A DNA stretch of 64,000 nucleotides from an uncultured Clostridia bacterium (GTDB taxonomy: Bacteria > Bacillota > Clostridia > Oscillospirales > Butyricicoccaceae), in the NCBI GenBank assembly GCA_944381055.1, contig CALWJQ010000013.1:1-64000 (forward strand). The letters are read 5' to 3'. Position 1 is the first letter of the stretch, and the number at the start of each line of letters is the position of its first letter. Below are positions 6,559 to 13,633 of the stretch, in pieces. The notes beneath the pieces are model-generated. The model was not told where the DNA came from, searched no databases, and saw nothing but the letters and a program-made list of their open reading frames with translations. The position numbers and the translations under genes were made by a program.

Positions 6559-8871
6559 ATGAGATTCAAACGTCCGCTTACCCTTCTGCTGGTTCTGTGT
6601 CTTACGGTGACGGGGCTGGCGCTGCCTGCGGCAGCGGTCGAGTACACTGACACCAAGGGCCATTGGGCTGAAATCTATATCAACGATGTCAGCGAGCGCG
6701 GCATTTTTAACGGGTATGAAAACAACACCTTCCGCCCTTACAACAACCTGACGGCCGTTGAGGCGCTCGTTGTGAGCGGCCGCGTGTGCAATGTGTCGAG
6801 CTCGCACGCGACCTTTATTGAGGCGCGCTGGGAAGATACGCTCGATTCCATTCTGGGCACATCCTATTCGTGGGCACGCAAGGAACTGGCCGTCTGCCTG
6901 GAAACCGGCGTTTTGACGGTCGATGAGCTGCGTTCGCTGCAAATGTCTGCCGCGCTCGGCCGCGAAATGAAAAAAGAGGATCTGGCCATGTATTTCGTAC
7001 GGGCCATGGGGCTGACCGAGCTGGCCGCCGGGCTGACCAATTACAGCCTGACGTACAGCGATACGTCGTCGATTACGCCTGCCCGCCGCCCCTATGTCTA
7101 CATCCTCAGCCTGTACGGAATTGTCGAGGGCGACACGCAGAATAACTTTTCGCCCCAGCTCGCCGTCAACCGCGCCGTGGTCGCCACCATGCTGTCGCGC
7201 GTCGTCAACTTTATGGCAGAGCAGGGCATTGTCACCGAGCTGCCGGAATATACCACTTATGACTGGATGGCCGGTACAATAGCGTCGGTGACGGAGAGTA
7301 GCCGCGGCTCGTCGGTCGTGCGGCTGACAAGCGACGTGTCGGGTACGCAGACCGTTACGATCCCCGCAACGGCGCAGGTATACCGCTACAATATGCGGTC
7401 CGACGTGTCGGCCCTGCAAACCGGCCTTTACGCGCGCATTGCGCTGAATAACGCCGGCACAGTGTCTTCAGTCCGGCTGTTCGGCAGCCTTCAGACGCTG
7501 AACGGAGCGGTTACCGCTCTTGAACGGAACTCAATCACCGTCAACACGGGTACGGAGACGCGCACGCTGACCATTTCCCGTTTGACCGAGGTCTCGACGG
7601 GCCGTGAAGCGGGCGACCGCACCGTTATTGATCTGGACGGCGACTACACGACGGCGGCCTGCACGCTGGATGCGTCGGGCGCGCTGCTGTCGCTGCGGCT
7701 GAGCGGCGGAACCTATGCCCGCGAGGGGCTGATCGCCGGCGTTGATGTGACGACGAGCAAAACAACGCTGTCGGTCACCGGCTATGACGGCGTGACCCGC
7801 CGGTATGAAATCGGCAGCGATGCGGCCGTGATTGTCGACGGCGTGTCGCGGACGCTCAATTCGAGCTATAAGGGCGATTTTGCCTCTGTGCGGCTGTCGG
7901 GCGATACGGATGAGGTCATTTCGGTCGACGTTGATACGGACACCGATTATGTGCAGGGCGGCGTCCGCAGCGTCAACCTGAACCGCGACCCCGAGCAGAT
8001 CAGCGTCACCGACCCTTCGACCCGCCGGTCGAGCACTTATAAGATGGCGTCGAGCGTTTCTGTCACCTATGAGGGAGAGGAGGCGGCGCTCAAGGATATC
8101 CGGACCAGCTGGTTCGTCACGATGCGCCGGGACAGCAAGGGCAACGTGGCCGAAATTATCGGGTACCCCGGATCGATTGTCACTGAAGGCGTTTTAACCG
8201 GCATCACTTACGGATCGACCATCGTGCTTGAAGTCACTGACGCAGCCGGCGCTGTGACGGCCTTTGACATTCCGGTCAGCGATCTGCCCGAGTTTGAGCG
8301 CGGCGGAGAAGACAGCTCGTTTGACAAGCTGCGCCTGGGCGACAGCGTACGCGTTACGGTGCGCTACAACGAGGTCACGCTTGTCGAGTCGGACGCGCAG
8401 GAGACCAACCTGAAGGGCACCATCACCCGCATTGTGCAGGAAAGCACGGGCAGCACCATCGAGGTGGCGCTTGAGGACGGAACGACGGCCAGCTATCTTG
8501 TGACCAACGCCGTGTCGGTTACGGCGGACGACCGCGCCGTCGCCATTTCGACCCTGCGGGTCGGGTACAAGCTGTCGCTGCTTGTCAGCGGCGATCAGCT
8601 GCTTGCCATCGAGGTTGACTCGTCGTCTTCGGCTGACCGGGTGTCGGGCACGGTGCTCTTTGTCAACCTGGACGAGGACACCATTCTGCTCCAAACCGGG
8701 GACAATTCGGTCATCACGGTCAGTGTGGACAGCGGCACGCAGATGGTTGCCGTGACCGGCGGCACCTTTACCCTTCGTTCGCTGTACAGCGACGCGGGCG
8801 AGGCGCAGATCGAAGTGTACGGGCAGTACAACGGCTTGACCTTTGACGCCGACGTCATCCTGCTGAAATAA
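6559..8871 (+). CDS. Secreted S-layer-homology (SLH) domain protein
   Basis: A 770-aa exported protein. Residues 1 to about 26 are a signal peptide (MRFKRPLTLLLVLCL, ending LPAAAVE). SLH-type repeats follow within residues 30-230 (DTKGHWAEIYINDVSERGIFNGYENNTFRPYN; a second near YSDTSSITPARRPYVYILSLYGIVEGD with NNFSPQLAVNRA), which normally anchor proteins to secondary cell-wall polymers. The remaining 500 or so residues are rich in Thr, Ser, Val and Asp and look like repeated beta-rich modules (segments resembling VTEGVLTGITYGSTIVLEV recur). No catalytic motif is visible, so a structural or adhesive surface role is inferred. It has its own promoter and is followed by hairpin-repeat DNA. Confidence 0.88.
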   Translation: MRFKRPLTLLLVLCLTVTGLALPAAAVEYTDTKGHWAEIYINDVSERGIFNGYENNTFRPYNNLTAVEALVVSGRVCNVSSSHATFIEARWEDTLDSILGTSYSWARKELAVCLETGVLTVDELRSLQMSAALGREMKKEDLAMYFVRAMGLTELAAGLTNYSLTYSDTSSITPARRPYVYILSLYGIVEGDTQNNFSPQLAVNRAVVATMLSRVVNFMAEQGIVTELPEYTTYDWMAGTIASVTESSRGSSVVRLTSDVSGTQTVTIPATAQVYRYNMRSDVSALQTGLYARIALNNAGTVSSVRLFGSLQTLNGAVTALERNSITVNTGTETRTLTISRLTEVSTGREAGDRTVIDLDGDYTTAACTLDASGALLSLRLSGGTYAREGLIAGVDVTTSKTTLSVTGYDGVTRRYEIGSDAAVIVDGVSRTLNSSYKGDFASVRLSGDTDEVISVDVDTDTDYVQGGVRSVNLNRDPEQISVTDPSTRRSSTYKMASSVSVTYEGEEAALKDIRTSWFVTMRRDSKGNVAEIIGYPGSIVTEGVLTGITYGSTIVLEVTDAAGAVTAFDIPVSDLPEFERGGEDSSFDKLRLGDSVRVTVRYNEVTLVESDAQETNLKGTITRIVQESTGSTIEVALEDGTTASYLVTNAVSVTADDRAVAISTLRVGYKLSLLVSGDQLLAIEVDSSSSADRVSGTVLFVNLDEDTILLQTGDNSVITVSVDSGTQMVAVTGGTFTLRSLYSDAGEAQIEVYGQYNGLTFDADVILLK

Positions 8872-8900
8872 AAAAATGCTTGTGCCCCATTCGGCTTTTT

Positions 8901-8935
8901 CCCCACCGCAAACGCTACGCTGGTTTGCGGCGGGG
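8901..8935. repeat. Hairpin repeat, copy 1
   Basis: CCCCACCGCAAAC (8901-8913) pairs with GTTTGCGGCGGGG (8923-8935), one mismatch, 9-nt loop, then GGCCCCTTTGATTT. It may double as the terminator of the SLH gene. Confidence 0.75.
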
Positions 8936-8948
8936 GCCCCTTTGATTT

Positions 8949-9020
8949 AATTGCTCCGGGTCGGCAGAGCCTCCCCTCCGCGTACGGCGGCACCGGCCGC
9001 CGTCCCACCTCCGGTGGGTC
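8949..9020. repeat. 72-base direct repeat, copy 1
   Basis: Identical over 72 bases to 9089-9160. It begins AATTGCTCCGGGTCGG, is GC-rich, and contains the internal inverted repeats GGCGGC..GCCGCC and CCCACC..GGTGGG. Confidence 0.9.
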
Positions 9021-9040
9021 TCGGGGCGGCGCTGCGCTTG

Positions 9041-9075
9041 CCCCATTCGGCTCACTCCGTTCGAGCCGAATGGGG
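9041..9075. repeat. Hairpin repeat, copy 2
   Basis: CCCCATTCGGCTC (9041-9053) pairs perfectly with GAGCCGAATGGGG (9063-9075) around a 9-nt loop, then GTCCC. It shares the CCCC..GGGG ends, the 13-bp stem and the 9-nt loop with copies 1 and 3 while the inner stem differs. The opening half (GCCCCATTCGGC) also occurs at about 8883. Confidence 0.75.
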
Positions 9076-9088
9076 GTCCCGTTGATTC

Positions 9089-9160
9089 AATTGCTCCGGG
9101 TCGGCAGAGCCTCCCCTCCGCGTACGGCGGCACCGGCCGCCGTCCCACCTCCGGTGGGTC
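9089..9160. repeat. 72-base direct repeat, copy 2
   Basis: Identical to 8949-9020. Each copy of the direct repeat follows a 13-bp hairpin by 13 bases, so the unit appears to be hairpin plus 72-mer, present twice in tandem. Confidence 0.9.
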
Positions 9161-9227
9161 CCGGGGATGTTGCACGGATGCTTTGTTCCCCAGCGCAAAC
9201 GCTGCGCTGGATTTTAGTAGGAAATAT

Positions 9228-9261
9228 GAAAACGCCGCCGTCCCAATGGGACGGCGGCGTT
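9228..9261 (-). terminator. Terminator of the Cys-rich secreted protein gene
   Basis: On the minus strand a perfect 14-bp stem (AACGCCGCCGTCCC and its complement) with a 3-nt loop is followed by TT and TCAT. It lies 12 bases after the stop codon. Confidence 0.8.
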
Positions 9262-9273
9262 CATTAGTGTGCT

Positions 9274-9651
9274 TTAATGAGTACAGACCCAGCGGGTCTC
9301 GGCACTGGTATCTGTGTAGCCAAACCCGCAAACATTGCAGATATAGGTATGGGTCACCGTACGTTCTTCTTCATAGTCCGTTGCAGTCCAGTCAACAGGG
9401 CATTGACGGAGGTTGCCGTTTTTATACCATTGCGTATAGGAACGGGACTCGTCAAATGTTCCTGCATGGCACATGGAACAATCAAATTCGCAGGAAACGA
9501 TCTCCGGTATTTCGATTCCTGTGGCTTCTAAAAATTCTGTACGCTCTTCCTCGGTAAATACCGGCGGACCCTGGATGGCATCGGTGGCAAAAACCGCTGC
9601 ACATGAGAGAATGACCAGCAGGGAAACGAGCAGAGCTGTGAACCTTTTCAT
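9274..9651 (-). CDS. Small secreted Cys-rich protein, function unknown
   Basis: A 125-aa protein beginning MKRFTALLVSLLVILSCAAVFA, a clear signal peptide. The mature part has three cysteine groups (CEFDCSMC; CNVCGFGY; a final CTH) plus CPVDW, which could bind zinc or form disulfides. I do not recognise the family. The ATG at 9651 opens the signal peptide directly with AAAGGA upstream; an in-frame ATG six codons earlier is possible. It is transcribed opposite to its neighbours, lies inside the hairpin-repeat region, and has its own strong terminator. Confidence 0.7.
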   Translation of the reverse strand: MKRFTALLVSLLVILSCAAVFATDAIQGPPVFTEEERTEFLEATGIEIPEIVSCEFDCSMCHAGTFDESRSYTQWYKNGNLRQCPVDWTATDYEEERTVTHTYICNVCGFGYTDTSAETRWVCTH

Positions 9652-9814
9652 GCGAGACCATCCTTTCATAATATAATTCTCCATTGCGATGAATTAACTT
9701 AATTATATAATATAATATTTGCGGATGTCAAGCCGTTGGCTGAAAAAGCATGTCTCTCAAAATAAAGCGGATTATTGTTATAAACCGGTGCGTCCCATAG
9801 GGTTCTGCGCTGTT

Positions 9815-9849
9815 CCCCAACGCAAACGGTTTGCTGGTTTGCGTTGGGG
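9815..9849. repeat. Hairpin repeat, copy 3
   Basis: CCCCAACGCAAAC (9815-9827) pairs perfectly with GTTTGCGTTGGGG (9837-9849) around a 9-nt loop, followed by GGCCCCTTTCATTT. It is nearly the same as copy 1, with compensating changes in the stem (AACG/CGTT versus ACCG/CGGC). Confidence 0.8.
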
Positions 9850-10074
9850 GCCCCTTTCATTTGATACTCGCTCGGCGAGATGAACTCGCCGTCCCGGCTT
9901 CGCCGGGTCCCAAGACGGCGCAGCCCACAGGGTCCTGCGTCATCCTCGCGAAGCGAGCTTGACGCCCCAGGCACCAATCTGAAGCTGGAAATTGATTCAA
10001 CGGTACAGTCGCCGCGCGGCTCAAGGCGCTTGCCGCCGTCCGCGCGGCATTGGTTACATTTTGGGCGTTTTTTG

Positions 10075-10104
10075 GTACTTTTTGTCGCTCGTAACAAAAA
10101 GTAC
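10075..10104. repeat. Inverted repeat with 11-bp stem
   Basis: GTACTTTTTGT (10075-10085) and ACAAAAAGTAC (10094-10104) pair perfectly around CGCTCGTA. It could end stray transcription before the hydrogenase promoter, or be another dispersed repeat. Confidence 0.6.
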
Positions 10105-10319
10105 GACCTTCCCCCCCGCGCCGTCATGCACGGCCGCTACCGCGCATACAAATGGGACAGGCCAAAGACGGCATTAAATCTTTAAAAAATAGCAAAAAAG
10201 CAAAATAAATCAGGATATTTTTATCGAATACCCCAAAAATTTTCGGGATATTTCAAAAAAGCCAGCTTTTTTCAATATATTTTTCTTAAAAACCCCTAGC
10301 AATATGTCGAAGACTGGTG

Positions 10320-10325
10320 TATAAT
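10320..10325 (+). promoter_or_regulatory. -10 element of the hydrogenase operon promoter
   Basis: TATAAT lies 62 bases before the first gene. The -35 position reads TAGCAA, a poor match, which suggests that an activator or another factor is needed. The region to the start codon is AT-rich; I could not find a clear Rex operator palindrome in it. Confidence 0.5.
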
Positions 10326-10386
10326 CATAACAGTTTATTGTCTATTTTTTGACAGCGCTTTTGGCAATAACAAAAGGAGGGTACTC

Positions 10387-10881
10387 ATGGCAAAAAAGAA
10401 GACCGTCGTTCCTTTTAACGGCACAAAGGAACAAGAGGTGCAGCTCGCCGCCGTCATTGAAAAGTACAAAGATGTGCAGGGCGCGCTCATGCCGGTGCTG
10501 CAGGAAGCGCAGCAGATCTATGGCTATCTGCCCATTGAAGTGCAGATCATGATCGCCGAGGGCTTGGGCGTGTCTCTGTCCGAAGTGTATGGCGTTGTGA
10601 CGTTTTACGCACAGTTCTCGCTCAACCCGAAGGGGCAGTATCCCATTTCTGTGTGCATGGGCACTGCCTGCTACGTCAAGGGCTCGCAGGCCATTTTGGA
10701 CCGCATCCAGCGCAAGCTGGGCATTGAAGTCGGCGGCGTTACGCCGGACGGCCGGTTTTCGCTTGACGCGACGCGCTGCATCGGCGCGTGCGGCCTGGCC
10801 CCGGTGTTCACCATCGGCGACGACGTATACGGCAAGCTGACGCCGGAAGAGGCCGAGGCTGTGCTGGCCAAGTACGAATAA
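10387..10881 (+). CDS. hydC: Bifurcating hydrogenase NuoE-like 2Fe-2S subunit
   Basis: A 164-aa protein of the NuoE/HydC/HndA family, the thioredoxin-like subunit that carries a [2Fe-2S] cluster. The four ligands are visible as CMGTAC (C-x4-C) and later CIGAC (C-x3-C). The N-terminal helical region (ALMPVLQEAQQIYGYLP) is standard for NuoE. In HydABC complexes this subunit docks on the NuoF-like subunit and takes part in electron transfer between NADH, ferredoxin and the hydrogenase. It heads a five-gene run ending in hydA. AAAGGAGGG precedes the ATG. Confidence 0.93.
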   Translation: MAKKKTVVPFNGTKEQEVQLAAVIEKYKDVQGALMPVLQEAQQIYGYLPIEVQIMIAEGLGVSLSEVYGVVTFYAQFSLNPKGQYPISVCMGTACYVKGSQAILDRIQRKLGIEVGGVTPDGRFSLDATRCIGACGLAPVFTIGDDVYGKLTPEEAEAVLAKYE

Positions 10882-10887
10882 GATCCG

Positions 10888-11433
10888 ATGAACGACCTGT
10901 CTCTTCACATCCTGGACGTGGCGCAGAATTCGCTGACTGCGGGCGCGGGCCGGGTCGAGCTGACGGTCTGCGACAGCGGGGATATACGCACCCTGACGAT
11001 TGCGGACAACGGCTGCGGCATGGGCCCTGAGATGCTCGCGCGCGTCACGTCGCCCTTTGCAACCACCCGCAAGACGCGAAAAGTGGGGCTGGGGCTGCCC
11101 CTGCTGAAAATGTCGGCCGAACAGACGGGCGGCAGCCTGTCGGTCGAAAGCCGCGAGGGACAGGGGACGGCGGTGACGGCCACGTTTGTTCTGGCGAACA
11201 TCGACTGCCCGCCGCTGGGAGACATGGGCGGCACCATGCAGCTGCTTGTGCAGCAAAGTCCCGGGGTGCGGTTCATCTACCGCCGTCAGACGGGAAAGGG
11301 AGAGTTTGTGCTGGACACCGACGAAATCCGGGCCGAGCTGGACGGCGTTCCGCTCGACCACCCCGAGGTCCTCGCGTTTATCCGGCAGTTTGTCAATGAG
11401 AATGAGAAGGAAATTGTGGAGGTGCACCAATAG
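10888..11433 (+). CDS. GHKL-type ATP-binding protein in the hydrogenase operon
   Basis: A 181-aa protein with a histidine-kinase-like ATPase fold: N box (LDVAQNSLTAGA), G1 (DNGCGMG) and G2 (GLGLPLL). It lacks a dimerisation/phospho-His domain, a sensor domain and membrane segments, so it is not a normal sensor kinase. Similar stand-alone ATPases are found within clostridial hydABC clusters, where their role is not settled to my knowledge. Roughly 60 residues after the ATPase core are unassigned. It begins 6 bases after hydC and ends directly against the next start codon, so tight co-expression with the hydrogenase is expected. Confidence 0.8.
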   Translation: MNDLSLHILDVAQNSLTAGAGRVELTVCDSGDIRTLTIADNGCGMGPEMLARVTSPFATTRKTRKVGLGLPLLKMSAEQTGGSLSVESREGQGTAVTATFVLANIDCPPLGDMGGTMQLLVQQSPGVRFIYRRQTGKGEFVLDTDEIRAELDGVPLDHPEVLAFIRQFVNENEKEIVEVHQ

Positions 11434-11802
11434 ATGAAATCACTCGCCGAACTGAAAGCGATTCGTGAGAAAGCAAAAGACAGCGTCATCATGCGCCATG
11501 AAAACCCGAACAACATCCGCGTCGTCGTCGGCATGGCAACCTGCGGCATTGCGGCCGGCGCCCGTCCTGTGCTGCAGGCTTTTTTGGAAGAAGTCCAGAA
11601 GCGCGGGCTGGACAACGTCATCGTCACCCAGACCGGCTGCATCGGCCTGTGCCGGCTTGAGCCTATTGTCGAGGTCTATGTGCCCGGCCAGGAAAAGGTG
11701 ACCTACGTTAAAATGACCCCCGACAAGGTGGGGAAGGTCGTCGCCAATCACATCGTCAATGGGGCCGTCGTCGACGAGTACACCATTGGCAGCGCACAGT
11801 AA
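11434..11802 (+). CDS. 2Fe-2S ferredoxin-like hydrogenase subunit (HndB-like)
   Basis: A 122-aa thioredoxin-fold [2Fe-2S] protein with ligands in the pattern C-x4-to-12-C then CIGLC (GMATCGIAAGAR; TQTGCIGLCRLEP). It resembles HndB of the NADP-reducing hydrogenase of Desulfovibrio and the extra small subunit of some clostridial bifurcating complexes. Only one cysteine is visible in the first half of the motif (ATCGIAAG), so cluster coordination may differ from classical NuoE. It directly abuts the ATPase gene and lies 12 bases before the NuoF-like gene. Confidence 0.85.
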   Translation: MKSLAELKAIREKAKDSVIMRHENPNNIRVVVGMATCGIAAGARPVLQAFLEEVQKRGLDNVIVTQTGCIGLCRLEPIVEVYVPGQEKVTYVKMTPDKVGKVVANHIVNGAVVDEYTIGSAQ

Positions 11803-11814
11803 GGGAGGCTCGTT

Positions 11815-13614
11815 ATGGAACTGTACAGAGCACACGTATTGATCTGCGGCGGCACGGGCTGCACGTCGTCGGGCAGCGCCAAGCTGATCGAGGCCATGGA
11901 ACGCGAGCTGAAAAACAACGGCCTCGAACATGAAGTCAAGGTCGTCAAAACCGGCTGCTTCGGCCTGTGCGCCCTGGGTCCGGTCATGATCGTTTATCCC
12001 GAAGGCTGTTTTTACAGCCATATCACCGAAGAGGACATTCCCGAAATCGTGTCCGAGCACCTGGTCAAGGGCCGCATTGTCACCCGGCTTTTGTACCAGG
12101 AAACCGTCCACCCCGAAGACAACACCATCCGCAGCCTCAACCACACCAAGTTTTATGAAAAGCAGATGCGCGTCGCGCTGCGCAACTGCGGCGTCATCAA
12201 CCCGGAAAACATCGAAGAATACATCGCCGTCGACGGCTACGAGGCGCTGGGCCGCGTTTTGACCCAGATGACGCCTGAAGAGACCATCGACGTCGTCTCG
12301 CGCTCCGGCCTGCGCGGCCGCGGCGGCGCGGGCTTCCCCACGGGCAAAAAATGGTCCTTTGCCGCGGCGTCCCCCGGCCCGGTCAAGTACGTCTGCTGCA
12401 ACGCTGACGAAGGCGACCCGGGCGCGTTCATGGATCGTTCGGTGCTCGAAGGCGATCCCCATGCCGTTATCGAGGCCATGGCCATCGCCGGCTATGCCAT
12501 CGGCGCGCACCAGGGTTATATCTATGTCCGCGCCGAATACCCCATTGCGATTCACCGCCTTGAAATCGCTATCAAGCAGGCGCGCGAGTACGGCTTTTTG
12601 GGCAAGAACATCTTTGACAGCGGCTTTGACTTTGACATCGAGCTGCGCTTCGGCGCCGGCGCCTTTGTCTGCGGCGAAGAGACGGCGCTCATGACTTCTA
12701 TCGAAGGCCACCGCGGCGAGCCGCGCGTCCGCCCGCCCTTCCCGGCCGTCAAGGGTCTGTTCGGCAAGCCGACGGTGCTCAACAACGTCGAGACCTACGC
12801 CAACATCCCGCAGATCTTCGTCAAGGGCCCCGAGTGGTTTGCGTCCATCGGTACGGAAAAATCCCACGGCACCAAGGTCTTCGCGCTGGTCGGAAAAATC
12901 ACCAACACCGGCCTGGTTGAAATTCCCATGGGTACGACGCTGCGCGAGATTATCGAGGATATCGGCGGCGGCATCCCCAACGGCAAAAAGTTCAAAGCGG
13001 CCCAGACCGGCGGCCCGTCGGGCGGCTGCATCCCGGCCAGCCTGATCGACACGCCGATTGACTATGACAACCTGATTGCCATCGGTTCGATGATGGGTTC
13101 GGGCGGCCTGATTGTCATGGACGAAGACACCTGCATGGTCGACATTGCCAAGTTCTTCCTCGAGTTCACCGTCGACGAAAGCTGCGGCAAGTGCACCGCC
13201 TGCCGCGTCGGCACCCGCCGCCTTTTGGAGATGCTGGAAAAGATCACATCCGGCAACGCCACGATGGACGATTTGGCCGAAATGGAAGAGCTGTGCTATT
13301 ATATCAAGGAAAACTCGCTGTGCGGCCTGGGCCAGACGGCGCCCAACCCGGTTTTGTCCACGCTGCGCTACTTCCGCGACGAGTACGAGGCGCACATCAA
13401 GGAAAAACGCTGCCCCGCCGGCGTGTGCAAAAAGCTGATCGGCTATGAAATCATCGCCGACAACTGCAAGGGCTGTACGGCCTGCGCCCGCGTCTGCCCG
13501 GTCGGCGCCATTTCCGGCGAGGTCAAAAAGCCCCACTCCATCGACAAGACCAAGTGCATCAAGTGCGGCGCCTGCATTGAAAAGTGCAAGTTCAGCGCCA
13601 TCGTCAAGAAGTAA
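11815..13614 (+). CDS. hydB: Bifurcating hydrogenase NuoF-like flavoprotein subunit
   Basis: A 599-aa NADH-binding subunit (HydB/HndC). An N-terminal thioredoxin-like [2Fe-2S] domain (CGGTGCTSSGS, CFGLC) is followed by the FMN/NADH core (GRGGAGFPTGKKW near 168, NADEGDPGAFMDR, GAGAFVCGEETAL), a [4Fe-4S] site (SCGKCTACRVG near 455) and two C-terminal ferredoxin-type [4Fe-4S] motifs (CKGCTACARVCPVG; CIKCGACIEKCKF). The order and length match the bifurcating enzymes, in which this subunit hosts the single flavin. AAGGGAGGC precedes the ATG, and hydA follows after 19 bases. Confidence 0.95.
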   Translation: MELYRAHVLICGGTGCTSSGSAKLIEAMERELKNNGLEHEVKVVKTGCFGLCALGPVMIVYPEGCFYSHITEEDIPEIVSEHLVKGRIVTRLLYQETVHPEDNTIRSLNHTKFYEKQMRVALRNCGVINPENIEEYIAVDGYEALGRVLTQMTPEETIDVVSRSGLRGRGGAGFPTGKKWSFAAASPGPVKYVCCNADEGDPGAFMDRSVLEGDPHAVIEAMAIAGYAIGAHQGYIYVRAEYPIAIHRLEIAIKQAREYGFLGKNIFDSGFDFDIELRFGAGAFVCGEETALMTSIEGHRGEPRVRPPFPAVKGLFGKPTVLNNVETYANIPQIFVKGPEWFASIGTEKSHGTKVFALVGKITNTGLVEIPMGTTLREIIEDIGGGIPNGKKFKAAQTGGPSGGCIPASLIDTPIDYDNLIAIGSMMGSGGLIVMDEDTCMVDIAKFFLEFTVDESCGKCTACRVGTRRLLEMLEKITSGNATMDDLAEMEELCYYIKENSLCGLGQTAPNPVLSTLRYFRDEYEAHIKEKRCPAGVCKKLIGYEIIADNCKGCTACARVCPVGAISGEVKKPHSIDKTKCIKCGACIEKCKFSAIVKK

Positions 13615-13633
13615 GGCGGAAAGGAGACAAACC

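Larger units (their letters stand above)
8872..9230. other. Intergenic region of repeated hairpins and a direct repeat
   Basis: The gap between the SLH gene and the minus-strand Cys-rich gene is made almost entirely of repeats, listed separately: two 13-bp-stem hairpins with 9-nt loops and two identical 72-base direct repeats 140 bases apart. A third hairpin-like fragment begins CCCCAGCGCAAACGCTGCG at about 9189. No coding capacity is credible. Confidence 0.75.
9652..10386. other. Long intergenic region with repeats upstream of the hydrogenase operon
   Basis: This 735-base gap has no credible gene. From left to right it holds an AT-rich stretch that may carry the promoter of the Cys-rich gene, a third member of the hairpin family (9815-9849), smaller inverted repeats (CGGCGAG/CTCGCCG near 9872-9890; CCCGGC-TTC-GCCGGG near 9893-9908; CTCGC/GCGAG near 9945-9957), an 11-bp stem (10075-10104), and the AT-rich leader and -10 element of the hydrogenase operon. 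Confidence 0.65.

Noticed and set aside
8900..10110. CRISPR array
   Set aside because: The repeats are few, contain long internal hairpins, and are not separated by regular unique spacers; no cas genes are present.
9699..10185. Overlapping open frames on both strands in the repeat-rich gap before the hydrogenase operon
   Set aside because: They run through hairpin repeats, lack ribosome binding sites and have no family resemblance.
10296..10386. Rex operator in front of the hydrogenase operon
   Set aside because: I looked for a TTGTTAA-type inverted repeat; only loose AT-rich resemblance was found around ATAACAGTTTATTGTC, so it is not claimed.
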